Shown: positions 25,403 to 34,808, counted from the first letter of the stretch. The stretch: 64,000 bases of DNA from Bradyrhizobium manausense (GCF_018131105.1 NZ_JAFCJI010000001.1:1302001-1366000), one strand, 5' to 3'. The notes: generated from the letters alone by a model not told the origin. Numbers and translations: made by a program.

Positions 25403-27814
25403 ATGGGGCTCGCGGTGGCTCCGCGATCGTTGCGTACGATCGCGGTAAGAAATTCAAACGAAGAAAAGCCAGACGGAAATTCCGGTAAGGCGGTGTCGGC
25501 CGTTGCCGGCCTGATCGCAGTGGCATCCGTGTCGGGCGGCGCGCAGGCGCAGCAGTCGAGCCTGCCGCCGGTGAATGTCGATGCGCCGGTCGAGCGTCAG
25601 CGTCCATCAGCCTCCAGGCCGACACCTGAACAGGTGCGTGCGCGCAATGCGCTTCGCCGCGCCGCGCAGCGCCAGCAGGCGCAGCAGCAGGCTGCCGCCG
25701 CAGCGCCAGCCCCGGCCGGCGCCGTCGATCGCAATCCCTATGCCGATCCGGCCGCGCCCTACAAGGTCGACCACGTCCAGGCATCCGGCAAATTTCCCGA
25801 GCCGATGCTGAACACGCCGAAGACGATTACGGTGCTCAGCAAGGAAGTGCTCGAGGACAAGAACGCGACGACGCTGAAGGAGATCGGACGCTCGACTGCC
25901 GGCGTGACGCTGGGGTCGGGGGAGGGCGGCAACGCCTTCGGCGACCGTTTCTTCATTCGCGGCTTCGACGCGCGCAACGACGTCTTCATCGACGGCATCC
26001 GCGATCCCGCCGTGTCCATCCGTGAGAATTTCTTCACCGAGCAGATCGAGATCCTGCGCGGGCCGGCGTCGTCCTATGCCGGCCGCGGCACCGCCGGCGG
26101 CGCCATCAACATCGTCACCAAGCAGGCCGGCGACGTCAACTTCAAGCGGATGGACACCGAGTTCGGCACCGACAGGACCAAGCGGGTCACGCTTGACGTC
26201 AACCAGGTCATCGATCCGACCTTCTCGGTGCGCACCGGCGGCCTGTTCCAGGACGCCAATGTCGCCGGCCGCAACTACGTGACCGACGATCGCTGGGGCA
26301 CCTTCCTGTCGACCAAGTACACCCCGACCAACGACATCAAGATCACGACGAATTACGTCCATACCGATCTCAGCGGCTACCCGGATTTCGGCGTACCCTA
26401 TTACAAGCAGGGCAACGTACCGGTGACGTCGGCCGGCATTCCGCGCGGGACCTGGTACGGCTTCCTCAACCGCGACTTCCAGACGGCGCGGCAGGATTTC
26501 GGCACCGGGACGGCGGAGTACAAGGTCAACGAGGCCATCACGCTGACCAGCAAGGTACGCGGCGAGCATTCGCTGCTCAACTACATCGGCACGCTGCCGC
26601 AGAACCCGGTGACGACCAACCCCAACCCGCTGCTCTGGACCACGACGGCGAGCGCGCAGAGCCGCTACCAGACCGTGGACGTGTGGGCCAACCAGAACGA
26701 GGCCACGTTCAAGCTCGACACCGGCGGGGTCAAGCACACCGCGGTGTTCGGCGTCGAATACACCAACGAGAATGTTTCGATCGACCGCTACGCGGGTCTC
26801 TCGTCGGAATTGGCGGGCGCGGGCTTTACCAGCAACGGCGCCGTCTCGGGGGTCAATCTCTACTCGCCGCAGTACACCTACGCTCCGTTCGGGATACCCT
26901 CACTGCTGGGCAATCCGACACGCTATGGCGTCAACACCAGCAGCGTCTACGTGATGGATACTGCGAATTGGCAGGACACCATCATCGTCAACGGCGGCGT
27001 CCGCTACGACGGCTACAACATGAGCTCGTCGACCAATTCGGCCTATCTGAAAATGAACTCCGATCTGGTCAACTACAACGTCGGTCTGGTCTACAAGCCG
27101 ATGTCGATCGGCAGCATCTATGCGGCCTATGCGACCTCGGCCAATCCGTTCGGCTCGGAGCTCGACGCCACCGGCACGGACTACGGTGGTGTTCCCGCCA
27201 ATACGGCCGTCCTGCTCGGGCCGGAGCGCAACAAGGCGGCAGAACTCGGCACCAAATGGGAACTCGCCGATCGCCATTTGCTGGTCACCGCGGCGCTGTT
27301 CCAGACGACGAAGGATAACGCGCGCGAGACCAATGCCTCTGGCCTGCTCACCTCGAATGCGGCCTATCGCATCCAGGGCATCGACATCGAGGCCGAGGGC
27401 AAGATTACCGATCGCTGGAGCGTCTTCGGCGGCCTGGTGCTGATGCAGTCCAAGGTCACGCAGAGCAACATTGCGTCCAACATCGGCCTTCAGCTTGCCA
27501 ATGTCGCGCACCAGTCGTTCAGCATGCTGACCAAGTACAAGTTCGACGGCGATTGGGAAGTCGGTGGCCAGGCGGTGTACCGATCGAAAGTCTATGGCGG
27601 CACGTTCGCAGCCAATACCGGCAATCTGCTGCCGAGCTACTGGCGCTTCGACGCGTTCGTCGAGAAGAAGCTCGACAAGAACTGGACCATGAAGTTCTAC
27701 GCCCAGAACCTCACCAACAAGCTCTATTACGACACGCTGTATCGCAGCGCTGTGCCGTTCGTCGCGGTCGCGCCGGGGCGGGCGTTCTACATCATCACGA
27801 CAGCGAAGTTCTGA
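25403..27814 (+). CDS. TonB-dependent siderophore receptor 1 (catecholate/Fiu-like)
   Basis: An 803-residue outer-membrane receptor importing ferric siderophores. After an unusually long N-terminus (about 50 residues, signal core AVAGLIAVASVSGGAQAQ) comes a TonB-box-like LPPVNVDAP, then a Gln/Ala/Pro-rich linker (about 65-110). The plug domain has NTPKTITVLSKEVL, FIRGFDARNDVFIDGIRD and IEILRGPASSYAGRGTAGGAINI. The 22-strand barrel ends in aromatic-poor YIITTAKF. There is no N-terminal signalling domain, so no FecI-type regulation. It is a tandem paralogue of the next gene. A hairpin terminator follows 16 bp after the stop. Confidence 0.92.
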   Translation: MGLAVAPRSLRTIAVRNSNEEKPDGNSGKAVSAVAGLIAVASVSGGAQAQQSSLPPVNVDAPVERQRPSASRPTPEQVRARNALRRAAQRQQAQQQAAAAAPAPAGAVDRNPYADPAAPYKVDHVQASGKFPEPMLNTPKTITVLSKEVLEDKNATTLKEIGRSTAGVTLGSGEGGNAFGDRFFIRGFDARNDVFIDGIRDPAVSIRENFFTEQIEILRGPASSYAGRGTAGGAINIVTKQAGDVNFKRMDTEFGTDRTKRVTLDVNQVIDPTFSVRTGGLFQDANVAGRNYVTDDRWGTFLSTKYTPTNDIKITTNYVHTDLSGYPDFGVPYYKQGNVPVTSAGIPRGTWYGFLNRDFQTARQDFGTGTAEYKVNEAITLTSKVRGEHSLLNYIGTLPQNPVTTNPNPLLWTTTASAQSRYQTVDVWANQNEATFKLDTGGVKHTAVFGVEYTNENVSIDRYAGLSSELAGAGFTSNGAVSGVNLYSPQYTYAPFGIPSLLGNPTRYGVNTSSVYVMDTANWQDTIIVNGGVRYDGYNMSSSTNSAYLKMNSDLVNYNVGLVYKPMSIGSIYAAYATSANPFGSELDATGTDYGGVPANTAVLLGPERNKAAELGTKWELADRHLLVTAALFQTTKDNARETNASGLLTSNAAYRIQGIDIEAEGKITDRWSVFGGLVLMQSKVTQSNIASNIGLQLANVAHQSFSMLTKYKFDGDWEVGGQAVYRSKVYGGTFAANTGNLLPSYWRFDAFVEKKLDKNWTMKFYAQNLTNKLYYDTLYRSAVPFVAVAPGRAFYIITTAKF

Positions 27815-27830
27815 TCGCGCCGATTCACAT

Positions 27831-27862
27831 CCGGGGATGCCTGCTACAGGAGGCATCCCCGG
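27831..27862 (+). terminator. Strong hairpin terminator after receptor 1
   Basis: CCGGGGATGCC (27831-27841) and GGCATCCCCGG (27852-27862) form a perfect 11-bp stem with a 10-nt loop, starting 16 bp after the receptor 1 stop. The following tract CCTTCAGTTT is only moderately T-rich. It separates receptor 1 from the ICE-like boxes and receptor 2 operon. Confidence 0.7.
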
Positions 27863-27869
27863 CCTTCAG

Positions 27870-27943
27870 TTTAGAACGCTTACAAACTCAAGATTAGAAC
27901 GATTTTAAATGGGAGCGCTCAGCAAGTTTAGAATCGCTATGAA
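27870..27943. promoter_or_regulatory. Three ICE/Irr-like boxes upstream of the receptor 2-tonB operon
   Basis: Three copies of a TTTAGAA-type heptamer occur in 74 bp. They are TTTAGAACGCTTACAAA (27870-27886), ATTAGAACGATTTTAAA (27893-27909) and TTTAGAATCGCTATGAA (27927-27943). Against the recalled Irr consensus TTTAGAA-n3-TTCTAAA they match 12, 12 and 11 of 14 informative positions. The cluster precedes an iron-import operon, which makes iron control by Irr, or a functionally similar regulator, likely. Confidence 0.65.
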
Positions 27944-28066
27944 GTTGATGGTTTGTTTCGCTGTGTTGCCGTGATCGCGTTGACCCCCACTGGCACGCTC
28001 GATAGCACCAATGCGTCGCGTTGTCGCAACGCGGCCAATGGAAGCATAAGAACAGTGGGGCGTGTG

Positions 28067-30643
28067 ATGGGCGTTACTAAGACACCGCGGTCGTTGCGTT
28101 CGGTCGCGGTTCGGAAATCAGTTGGCAGCAATCTCGATGGCGCGACCGGCAAGACCGTGACTGCCGTTGCCAGCCTGATTGCGGTCGCCTCCGCCGCGAG
28201 CGGTGCGCAAGCACAGCAAACCAATCTGCCCCCCGTGAACGTCGATGCGCCAAAGGAACGACCGCGCTCCACTACTGCGAAACCGACGCCCGAGCAGGTC
28301 CGCGCGCGCAATGCGCTGCGCCGTGCCGCCGCACAGCGTCAGCAGGCCGCCACGGCTCCGGTCGTCGATGCAAACGGTCCGCCACCCGATCGCAATCCCT
28401 ATGCGGACCCGGCAGCGCCCTACAAGGTCGATCATGTCCAGGCCGGCGGCAAATTCCCGGAGCCGCTCCTCAACACGCCGAAGACGGTGACCGTGTTGAG
28501 CAAGGAGGTGCTTGCGGACAAGAATGCGACGACCCTGAAGCAGGCGGTGCTCAGCACCGCCGGCGTGACGCTCGGCAGCGGCGAGGGCGGCAACGCGTTC
28601 GGCGACCGTTTCTTCATCCGCGGCTTCGATGCCCGCAACGATATCTTCATCGACGGCGTTCGTGACGCAGGCGTCAGCGTTCGCGAGAATTTCTTCACCG
28701 AGCAGGTCGAGATCCTGCGCGGCCCGGCCTCGTCCTTTGCGGGCCGCGGCACGACGGGCGGAGCCATCAACATCGTGGTCAAGCAGGCCTCGACGGAGAA
28801 GAGCTTCTACAACATGGACTCCACGTTCGGCACCGACCAGACCAAGCGGGTGACGCTGGACGTCAATCAGGTGATCTCGCCGACGTTGGCCGTTCGCGCC
28901 GGCGGTCTGTTCCAGGATGCCGATGTCGCCGGTCGCGATCATATCAAGGACGACCGCGACGGCGCTTTTGTCGCCACCAAGTGGACGCCGACCGATGCGG
29001 TCACGGTTTCGGCGAATTACGTCCATACCAACCTGCACGGACTGCCTGATTTCGGCGTGCCTTACTATCGTCCGGGATCGACCGGAGTGAGCTCGCAGCA
29101 GTTCACCAACACCGCCGGCGGTCCGTTCCCGGATTTCGGGGTGAATCGCAACAATTTCTATGGGCTGGTCTATCGCGATTTCTTCAAGACCGGACAGGAT
29201 TTCGGCACCATCAACACCGAGGTCAAGATCACGCCGGATCTGACCTTCACCGACAAGATCCGGGTCTCGCGCTCGGTGAACAACTACATCGGCACGCTGC
29301 CCGAAGCGCCGATCACGACCAATCCCAATCCGTCGCTCTGGACGCTGTCGCTCAATCCGCAGAGCCGCTACCAGGTCACGCAGACGGTCGCGAACCAGAG
29401 CGAGTTGACCTACAAGTTCGACGACATTGTCGGCTTCAAGCATACCTTGCTCGGCGGCGTCGAGATCTCGCGCGAAATCTCCTCGATCGACAAATATGTT
29501 GGCTTGAGCACCGAAAGCCTGCCGGGAGGAACCGTCGGCGGAAACTTTACGGGTGTGAACGTGTTCAACCCCCAATTCACGTTCGCCCAGCCGACGTCGA
29601 GCCCCACTCTGGCATTCTTGCCGACCAAGATCGCGATCGACACGACAAGCGGATACCTGCTCGACAGCGCCAACTATCGCGATCTCATCATTCTGAACGG
29701 CGGCATTCGCTACGACAGTTATGACCTGAAGACGTCAGGCTGGGGAACGGGCGCTCTTGCAAACACCTGGGGCTCTCAAGCCGCCCAGTTCGGCCTGCCG
29801 AACTTCAACCTCGGCCTGACGCTGAAGCCGGCGCCGAACGGCAGCGTCTATGTCGCCTATGCGACCTCGTCCAATCCGGTCGGCGCGGAATTCGACGGCA
29901 CCAGCACGGCCTATGGCGGCGTCGCTTCGGTCCTCGCCAATAACCCCAATCAGATCTTCGGACCTGAGAAGAACAAGGCGATCGAGCTCGGCACCAAGTG
30001 GGAGCTTTTCGACCGTCACCTGCTGCTGACGGCCGCGTTGTTCCAGACGACCAAGGAAAACGCGCGCGAAGCCTTCAACGTCACCAGCGCCGCGAACCAG
30101 ACGGCGGCGTGTCCGTATCCCGGCAGCACGGTGTCGTGCATCATGGGGGGCGCGTCCTATTACGTCCGCGGCATCGACCTCGGCGTCACCGGCAAGCTCA
30201 CCGACAAATGGAGCGTGTTCGGCGGGCTCGTGCTGATGCAGTCGAAGGTGACGCAGTCGAACGTGCCGGCTGCGAACATGCCGCAGACGCTGCTCTACAC
30301 CACCAATGTCGGGCTGCCGCTCGCCAACGTCGCGCACCAGTCCTTCAGCATGCTCACCAAGTATCAGCTCAACGATACCTGGGAGCTGGGCGGTCAGGCG
30401 GTGTATCGCTCGAAGATCTACGGCGGCACCTTGCTCGCGGCGAACCAGGGCACGCAGATCCCGAGCTACTGGCGCTTCGATGCCTTTGCTGAAGCCAAGA
30501 TCAACAAGAACTGGCAGGTGAAGCTGTTCGTCAACAACATCTTCGACAAGCGCTATTACGACGCGCTGTACCAGAGCGCGACGCCGTTCGTGCTGGAAGC
30601 GCCTGGACGCGCCGCTTATGTGGTGATCTCGGCGCGCTACTGA
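28067..30643 (+). CDS. TonB-dependent siderophore receptor 2 (catecholate/Fiu-like)
   Basis: An 858-residue paralogue of receptor 1, with the same order of parts: a long basic N-terminus (MGVTKTPRSLRSVAVRKS), signal core, LPPVNVDAP box, Gln/Ala-rich linker, plug (TPKTVTVLSKEVL, FIRGFDARNDIFIDGVRD, VEILRGPASSFAGRGTTGG) and beta-barrel. It carries extra loop sequence, including a cysteine pair (ACPYPGSTVSC) absent from receptor 1. I take the ATG at 28067 because it aligns with the start of receptor 1; the frame is open upstream to 27953. It is the first gene of an operon with the hydroxylase, exbB, exbD and tonB. Confidence 0.92.
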   Translation: MGVTKTPRSLRSVAVRKSVGSNLDGATGKTVTAVASLIAVASAASGAQAQQTNLPPVNVDAPKERPRSTTAKPTPEQVRARNALRRAAAQRQQAATAPVVDANGPPPDRNPYADPAAPYKVDHVQAGGKFPEPLLNTPKTVTVLSKEVLADKNATTLKQAVLSTAGVTLGSGEGGNAFGDRFFIRGFDARNDIFIDGVRDAGVSVRENFFTEQVEILRGPASSFAGRGTTGGAINIVVKQASTEKSFYNMDSTFGTDQTKRVTLDVNQVISPTLAVRAGGLFQDADVAGRDHIKDDRDGAFVATKWTPTDAVTVSANYVHTNLHGLPDFGVPYYRPGSTGVSSQQFTNTAGGPFPDFGVNRNNFYGLVYRDFFKTGQDFGTINTEVKITPDLTFTDKIRVSRSVNNYIGTLPEAPITTNPNPSLWTLSLNPQSRYQVTQTVANQSELTYKFDDIVGFKHTLLGGVEISREISSIDKYVGLSTESLPGGTVGGNFTGVNVFNPQFTFAQPTSSPTLAFLPTKIAIDTTSGYLLDSANYRDLIILNGGIRYDSYDLKTSGWGTGALANTWGSQAAQFGLPNFNLGLTLKPAPNGSVYVAYATSSNPVGAEFDGTSTAYGGVASVLANNPNQIFGPEKNKAIELGTKWELFDRHLLLTAALFQTTKENAREAFNVTSAANQTAACPYPGSTVSCIMGGASYYVRGIDLGVTGKLTDKWSVFGGLVLMQSKVTQSNVPAANMPQTLLYTTNVGLPLANVAHQSFSMLTKYQLNDTWELGGQAVYRSKIYGGTLLAANQGTQIPSYWRFDAFAEAKINKNWQVKLFVNNIFDKRYYDALYQSATPFVLEAPGRAAYVVISARY

Positions 30644-30663
30644 TGGAGAGATAACGAGGTGCC

Positions 30664-31353
30664 ATGCTGACATGCATAGAAGGCGTCCTGAGCAAGGATG
30701 ATGTGGCGGAGTTCCGCCGCATCATGGACGCCAGCGAATGGGAAGACGGCCGTTCTACCGCGGGCGCGCAGTCAGCAATGGTCAAGCGCAACGAGCAGTT
30801 GCCGCCGGATGGCGAGGTCGCGCGCAAGCTCGGCCATCGCATCATCTCGGCGCTGACGGCGAACCCGCGATTTCTGGCAGCCGCAATCCCGCTCCAGATC
30901 TTTCCGCCGCTGTTCAACCGATATGCGGCCGACAGCGGCCACCATTTCGGCCTGCATGTCGACAACGCGATCCGCGGCGACCGTCTGACAGGCCTTCGCA
31001 TCCGCACGGATCTGTCGGTCACGCTGTTCCTCAGCGAGCCCGAGGATTACGACGGTGGCGAACTTGTGATCGAGGACACCTACGGTTCGCACGAAGTCAA
31101 GTTGCCAGCCGGGGACTGCGTGCTCTATCCCTCGACCAGCCTGCATCTGGTCACGCCGGTGACCAGGGGGGCGAGGGTTGCGTCTTTCTTCTGGCTCCAG
31201 AGCATGATACGGGACGATCAAGCCCGCAGCATGATCTTTGACCTCGACACCGCCATTCAGGCGCTGGTGGCACGGCTCGGGCGTGACGATCCCGAAACGG
31301 TCAAATTGACGGGTATCTATCACAACCTCATTCGCTACTGGGCCGAAGTATGA
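30664..31353 (+). CDS. piuC: PKHD-type Fe(II)/2-oxoglutarate hydroxylase, PiuC/YbiX family
   Basis: A 229-residue Fe(II)- and 2-oxoglutarate-dependent dioxygenase of the PiuC/YbiX group. The iron triad is H98, D100 (GLHVDNAI) and H161 (SLHLVTPV), and R171 is placed for the co-substrate. The ending [13 protein letters not shown] is the conserved C-terminus. The family is nearly always next to Fiu/PiuA-type siderophore receptors, as here (20 bp after receptor 2). A role in processing catecholate siderophores or adapting the system has been suggested, but the substrate is not established. It overlaps exbB by 4 bp. Confidence 0.93.
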   Translation: MLTCIEGVLSKDDVAEFRRIMDASEWEDGRSTAGAQSAMVKRNEQLPPDGEVARKLGHRIISALTANPRFLAAAIPLQIFPPLFNRYAADSGHHFGLHVDNAIRGDRLTGLRIRTDLSVTLFLSEPEDYDGGELVIEDTYGSHEVKLPAGDCVLYPSTSLHLVTPVTRGARVASFFWLQSMIRDDQARSMIFDLDTAIQALVARLGRDDPETVKLTGIYHNLIRYWAEV

Positions 31354-32351
31354 AGATCACATCTTTCCAAGCAAGCCTCGCCGCCGCCGTGCTGCTGACG
31401 GCCACCTGGCTCGCAGTCCCTGTTTCTGCCCAGACACAAACCCAGCCGGCTGCGCAGGCTCGTCCCGCGGCGCCTGCCCCTGTGGCGGCCCAGCCCGCTC
31501 CGGTTGCTCCCGCCGTGGCGCAGCCGGTAGCTGCGCCTGCGCCATCGACTGCGCCCCCCGCGGCCGCTGCGCCTGTTGCCGCGACATCAGGCGCGCCTGC
31601 GACCGAGGCTGCCGTGGCCCCGGCACCCGAGGCGGCGCCGAAGGCCGGCATCGCACCGGCCATGAAGGAATTGTCGCCCTGGGTGATGTTCATGTCGGCG
31701 GACATCATCGTGAAGGCGGTGATGATCGGACTTGCCTTCGCCTCGCTCGTGACCTGGACGGTCTTCATTGCGAAGTCGATCGAGCTGTCGGTCGCGTCTG
31801 CAAAACTTCGTTCGGCGTTGAAGAAGATCGCCGAGGTGCGCTCGCTTGCGGAAGCGCAGATGGCGCTCGGCACCAAGCAGGGCATCCTGCCGTCCTTCCT
31901 GGCGGCGGCGCTGCGCGAGGCGCGGATGTCGGCGGGTCTCTCCAGCGACAGCGGCATCAAGGAGCGCGCGGCCTCGAGCTTTGCCGAGATCGTGCGCGCC
32001 GAGCAGCGCCGCATTCGCATCGGCATGGGCTTCCTCGCGACCATCGGCTCGACGTCGCCCTTCGTCGGTCTGTTCGGCACCGTGTGGGGCATCATGAACA
32101 GTTTTATCGGCATCTCGAAGTCGCAGACGACCAATCTTGCCGTCGTCGCCCCCGGCATCGCCGAGGCGCTTCTCGCCACCGCCATTGGTCTGGTCGCCGC
32201 GATCCCCGCCGTCATCATCTACAATCACTTCTCGCGCGTCACGAAGGGCTACCTCGAACTCGTCAGCCGCGCCTCGGGCGCGGCGGCCCGGCTGTTGTCG
32301 CGCGATCTCGATCGCAGCCACGGCGGCGCGCATTCGCGCGCGGCGGAGTAA
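31350..32351 (+). CDS. exbB: ExbB, proton-channel subunit of the TonB energiser
   Basis: A 333-residue inner-membrane protein that with ExbD converts proton-motive force into TonB movement. A signal peptide (residues 1-27) precedes a long Pro/Ala-rich periplasmic segment (about 28-105), typical of the extended alphaproteobacterial ExbB. Three transmembrane helices follow (about 112-140, then [21 protein letters not shown] and [25 protein letters not shown]). The MotA/TolQ/ExbB signature is intact. It starts inside the piuC stop (ATGA) and ends 3 bp before exbD. Confidence 0.95.
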   Translation: MKITSFQASLAAAVLLTATWLAVPVSAQTQTQPAAQARPAAPAPVAAQPAPVAPAVAQPVAAPAPSTAPPAAAAPVAATSGAPATEAAVAPAPEAAPKAGIAPAMKELSPWVMFMSADIIVKAVMIGLAFASLVTWTVFIAKSIELSVASAKLRSALKKIAEVRSLAEAQMALGTKQGILPSFLAAALREARMSAGLSSDSGIKERAASSFAEIVRAEQRRIRIGMGFLATIGSTSPFVGLFGTVWGIMNSFIGISKSQTTNLAVVAPGIAEALLATAIGLVAAIPAVIIYNHFSRVTKGYLELVSRASGAAARLLSRDLDRSHGGAHSRAAE

Positions 32352-32354
32352 GCC

Positions 32355-32816
32355 ATGGCCGTTTCGCTCACCGACAACGATGACGACGACGATTTCTCGG
32401 AAACGCATGACATCAACGTCACGCCGTTCATCGACGTCATCCTGGTGCTGCTGATCATCTTCATGGTCGCAGCACCGCTGTCGACGGTCGATCTGCCGAT
32501 CGACTTGCCGACATCGAGCGCGATGCCGCAGAAGAAGCCGGACAAGCCGACCTATGTCAGCATCAAGCCCGACCTGACGCTGGCGATCGGCGAAAGCGCG
32601 GTCAAGCGGACCGACCTCGTCAGCTCGCTCGACGCCATCGCCGACATGAGCAAGGACAAATACGTGTTCCTGCGCGCCGACAAGGTGGTGCCTTATGGCG
32701 AGTTGATGGGCGTGATGGAAATCCTCCGCGCCGGCGGCTATTCTCGGATCAAGCTGGTGGCGCTCGAGGCTCCTCCTGCGGCGGCCGGGCCGGCGCAAGG
32801 AGCGGTCCAACCCTGA
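32355..32816 (+). CDS. exbD: ExbD, TonB energiser subunit
   Basis: A 153-residue protein with a short acidic cytoplasmic start (NDDDDDFSE), one transmembrane helix (FIDVILVLLIIFMVAAPL) and a periplasmic domain. The essential membrane aspartate lies in INVTPFIDVILVLLIIFM. The Ala/Pro-rich tail is short. It forms the proton path with ExbB and contacts TonB. It is 3 bp after exbB and 10 bp before tonB. Confidence 0.95.
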   Translation: MAVSLTDNDDDDDFSETHDINVTPFIDVILVLLIIFMVAAPLSTVDLPIDLPTSSAMPQKKPDKPTYVSIKPDLTLAIGESAVKRTDLVSSLDAIADMSKDKYVFLRADKVVPYGELMGVMEILRAGGYSRIKLVALEAPPAAAGPAQGAVQP

Positions 32817-32826
32817 TGGCAGCGCG

Positions 32827-33618
32827 ATGACCGACCCTGTGTTCGAGGCAAAACCCTCGCGGCCGTTGTGGATCCTGGCCGCTGTCGTGGCAATTGGCCT
32901 GCATCTTGGCGGGGCCGCGCTGGCGCTTGCGAACCTTCGCCCCGATGACGGCGAGGATGGCCTCGGCGCCAACGGTGCGGAATACGCCGTCGAAATGATC
33001 TCGCCCAAGCTGCCCGAGACGGATCTGCCGCCCGGGCCGGACAGCGAAGCCTCGCAGTATCAGCCGCAGCAGATGCAGCAGCAGGCCGAGGTGAAAGAGA
33101 CCGACCTGCCCAAGGAAATCCCGCAGGAGGCGGAAGACCCGGACCGCCTCGTTACCGAGAACGACTCCAAGAAGCCTGTCGAGGACACCACGAAGGTGGC
33201 CAAGGTCGAGACCCAGGCCGTCGAGGAAATGCCGAACGCGCAGGAATCGGCGCGGCAGGCGTTGGACGAGAACGCGCGCGAGGACGAGAAGGCTGCCGCC
33301 CCCCACCAGGGCATCGGCAAGGATCTTCGCAAGCTGACGGCCGAATGGGGCAAGCGTATCAGCGCGTATTTCGAGCTGCACAAGCGCTATCCCAAGGACA
33401 AGAGCAAGACCACGACGGTCAAGCTCAGCCTGGTCCTGAACCGCCGCGGCAATGTCGTGTCAGTCGACGTGGCGGAATCCTCGGGCGATCCCGCCTTCGA
33501 CAGCGAGGCCGTCTCCATGGTCCGCCGGTCGGATCCTGTGCCGGCCCCGCCGGCCGAGCTCACGGACGATCAGTTCGCCTTCAGCCTGCCGGTGAATTTC
33601 AAGAAACCGTCGAAATAA
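32827..33618 (+). CDS. tonB: TonB energy transducer
   Basis: A 263-residue TonB. It has an N-terminal transmembrane anchor (PLWILAAVVAIGLHLGGAALALA) containing the conserved histidine (GLHLGG), an acidic Pro/Gln/Glu-rich spacer (about residues 45-165) and the C-terminal TonB domain (about 170-263, AYFELHKRYPK then VKLSLVLNRRGNVVSVDVAESSGDPAFDSEAV). It delivers energy to outer-membrane receptors, most likely the two upstream. It is the last gene of the operon; a convergent gene follows after 11 bp. Confidence 0.93.
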   Translation: MTDPVFEAKPSRPLWILAAVVAIGLHLGGAALALANLRPDDGEDGLGANGAEYAVEMISPKLPETDLPPGPDSEASQYQPQQMQQQAEVKETDLPKEIPQEAEDPDRLVTENDSKKPVEDTTKVAKVETQAVEEMPNAQESARQALDENAREDEKAAAPHQGIGKDLRKLTAEWGKRISAYFELHKRYPKDKSKTTTVKLSLVLNRRGNVVSVDVAESSGDPAFDSEAVSMVRRSDPVPAPPAELTDDQFAFSLPVNFKKPSK

Positions 33619-33629
33619 GCTCGTCGCCG

Positions 33630-34070
33630 TCAGCGCCAGTAGAACTTGATCGAGACGTAGACCACGACCAGGCAGGCGAAGATCAGCGCGACCGGGAGGG
33701 GGCGCTTCTCGGTTCCGCCAAACATCGTCGCCCCGAACATGGCGACCTTCTTCGGCTTGGGGGCAGGGCGCCGGAAGGCGGTAACATTGTCCGCCGCCGG
33801 CTCAGCCGGCCGCGTGCGAACGTCGGGCGGGTTCCCGGCGCCGCCCATCTCCAGATAATAGGATTTGTAGACCTCGGCGATCGTCGCCTCGGCCGCCTCG
33901 CCCTCGCTCATCCGCTCCAGCAGTTTCTTGTAACCGTCGAGGAAGCCTTGTGCGTCCGGAGGCAATGCCGACAACCCGTTGAGCTTGGCCATCATCTTCC
34001 AGGTGGCGAAATCGGCGCGGGCACGGGTGTCGGCGCGTCGCGCGATCAGCATATCGGCAGCTTTGACCAA
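33630..34070 (-). CDS. Hypothetical protein with one C-terminal membrane helix
   Basis: A 146-residue protein with a helical soluble part (about residues 1-75), a flexible Pro-rich middle (PAEPAADNVTAFRRPAPKPKK) and one hydrophobic segment at the end (PLPVALIFACLVVVYVSIKFYW), so it is probably tail-anchored. I do not recognise a family. A TTG start at 34070 is used because AGAGG lies five bases upstream and a stop precedes it; an ATG at 34052 is the alternative. It converges on tonB with an 11-bp gap and shares a strand with the downstream site-2 protease. Confidence 0.65.
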   Translation of the reverse strand: MVKAADMLIARRADTRARADFATWKMMAKLNGLSALPPDAQGFLDGYKKLLERMSEGEAAEATIAEVYKSYYLEMGGAGNPPDVRTRPAEPAADNVTAFRRPAPKPKKVAMFGATMFGGTEKRPLPVALIFACLVVVYVSIKFYWR

Positions 34071-34127
34071 GTTGGCCTCTAGCCCTTCGGCTTTGTCTTC
34101 AAGTGTCTATGGCGGGTACGACTTCAA

Positions 34128-34808
34128 CTACGCATTGCCGGTAGCCAGGAGAACAGCTTGAATCACATAACCGGTCAACGTTCGCAGTATCGCTGAAATA
34201 ACATCAAGATTTAGACCGAACTGGGAACCCGCCAACGGCAGCAAAATCAGAAGCGCAATCAGGATCATCATGCCGAACGGCTCAAGTCTCGCCAGTGGCA
34301 GGGCGAGCGGCCGCGGCAACAGCCCGACTGCGACCCGCCCACCGTCGAGCGGCGGGATCGGCATCATGTTGAAGACCGCCAGCACGGCGTTGATCAGCAG
34401 CGCGTTCTTGAGATTGTCAAAGATCCATTGTGCCGAACCGGCGGGTGCCCAGGGCAAGGCGTGCAGGGCGAGGCCGGCTGCGAGCGCAAGCAGGATGTTG
34501 GTGATGGGACCGGCCAGCGCCACCCAGACCATGTCCAGCTTCGGGTGCTTGAGATTCCGAAAGTTCACCGGCACCGGCTTGGCGTAACCGAAGAGGAACG
34601 GCGAATGCGCAAACAGCAGCATCGCCGGCAGGATCAGGGTGCCGAACGGGTCGATATGGCGGAGCGGGTTGAAGCTGACGCGGCCGAGTTGCCAGGCGGT
34701 GTTGTCGCCGAGCCGGTGCGCGACGAAACCGTGCGCAGCCTCGTGGAGGGTGATGGCCAGCACCAGCGGCAGCACCCACACCGAGAGGTCATAGTAGGAA
34801 ACGTTCAC
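34128..34808 (-). CDS. Site-2 protease family membrane metalloprotease (M50)
   Basis: A 226-residue polytopic zinc protease of the compact M50 (Rip/YwhC-like) group. It has HEAAH (HExxH) in TM1 (LPLVLAITLHEAAHGFVAHRLGD), the conserved FNPLRHIDPFGTL, and the third zinc ligand in NMMPIPPLDGGRV. Five or six transmembrane segments are expected. There is no PDZ domain, unlike RseP. The substrate is unknown; the family performs regulated intramembrane proteolysis. It starts with GTG. Confidence 0.9.
   Translation of the reverse strand: MNVSYYDLSVWVLPLVLAITLHEAAHGFVAHRLGDNTAWQLGRVSFNPLRHIDPFGTLILPAMLLFAHSPFLFGYAKPVPVNFRNLKHPKLDMVWVALAGPITNILLALAAGLALHALPWAPAGSAQWIFDNLKNALLINAVLAVFNMMPIPPLDGGRVAVGLLPRPLALPLARLEPFGMMILIALLILLPLAGSQFGLNLDVISAILRTLTGYVIQAVLLATGNA

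Noticed and set aside
31587..33008. 473-codon minus-strand frame over exbB/exbD
   Set aside because: Low-complexity Arg/Asp/His-rich shadow of the ExbB-ExbD genes, both certain by motif.
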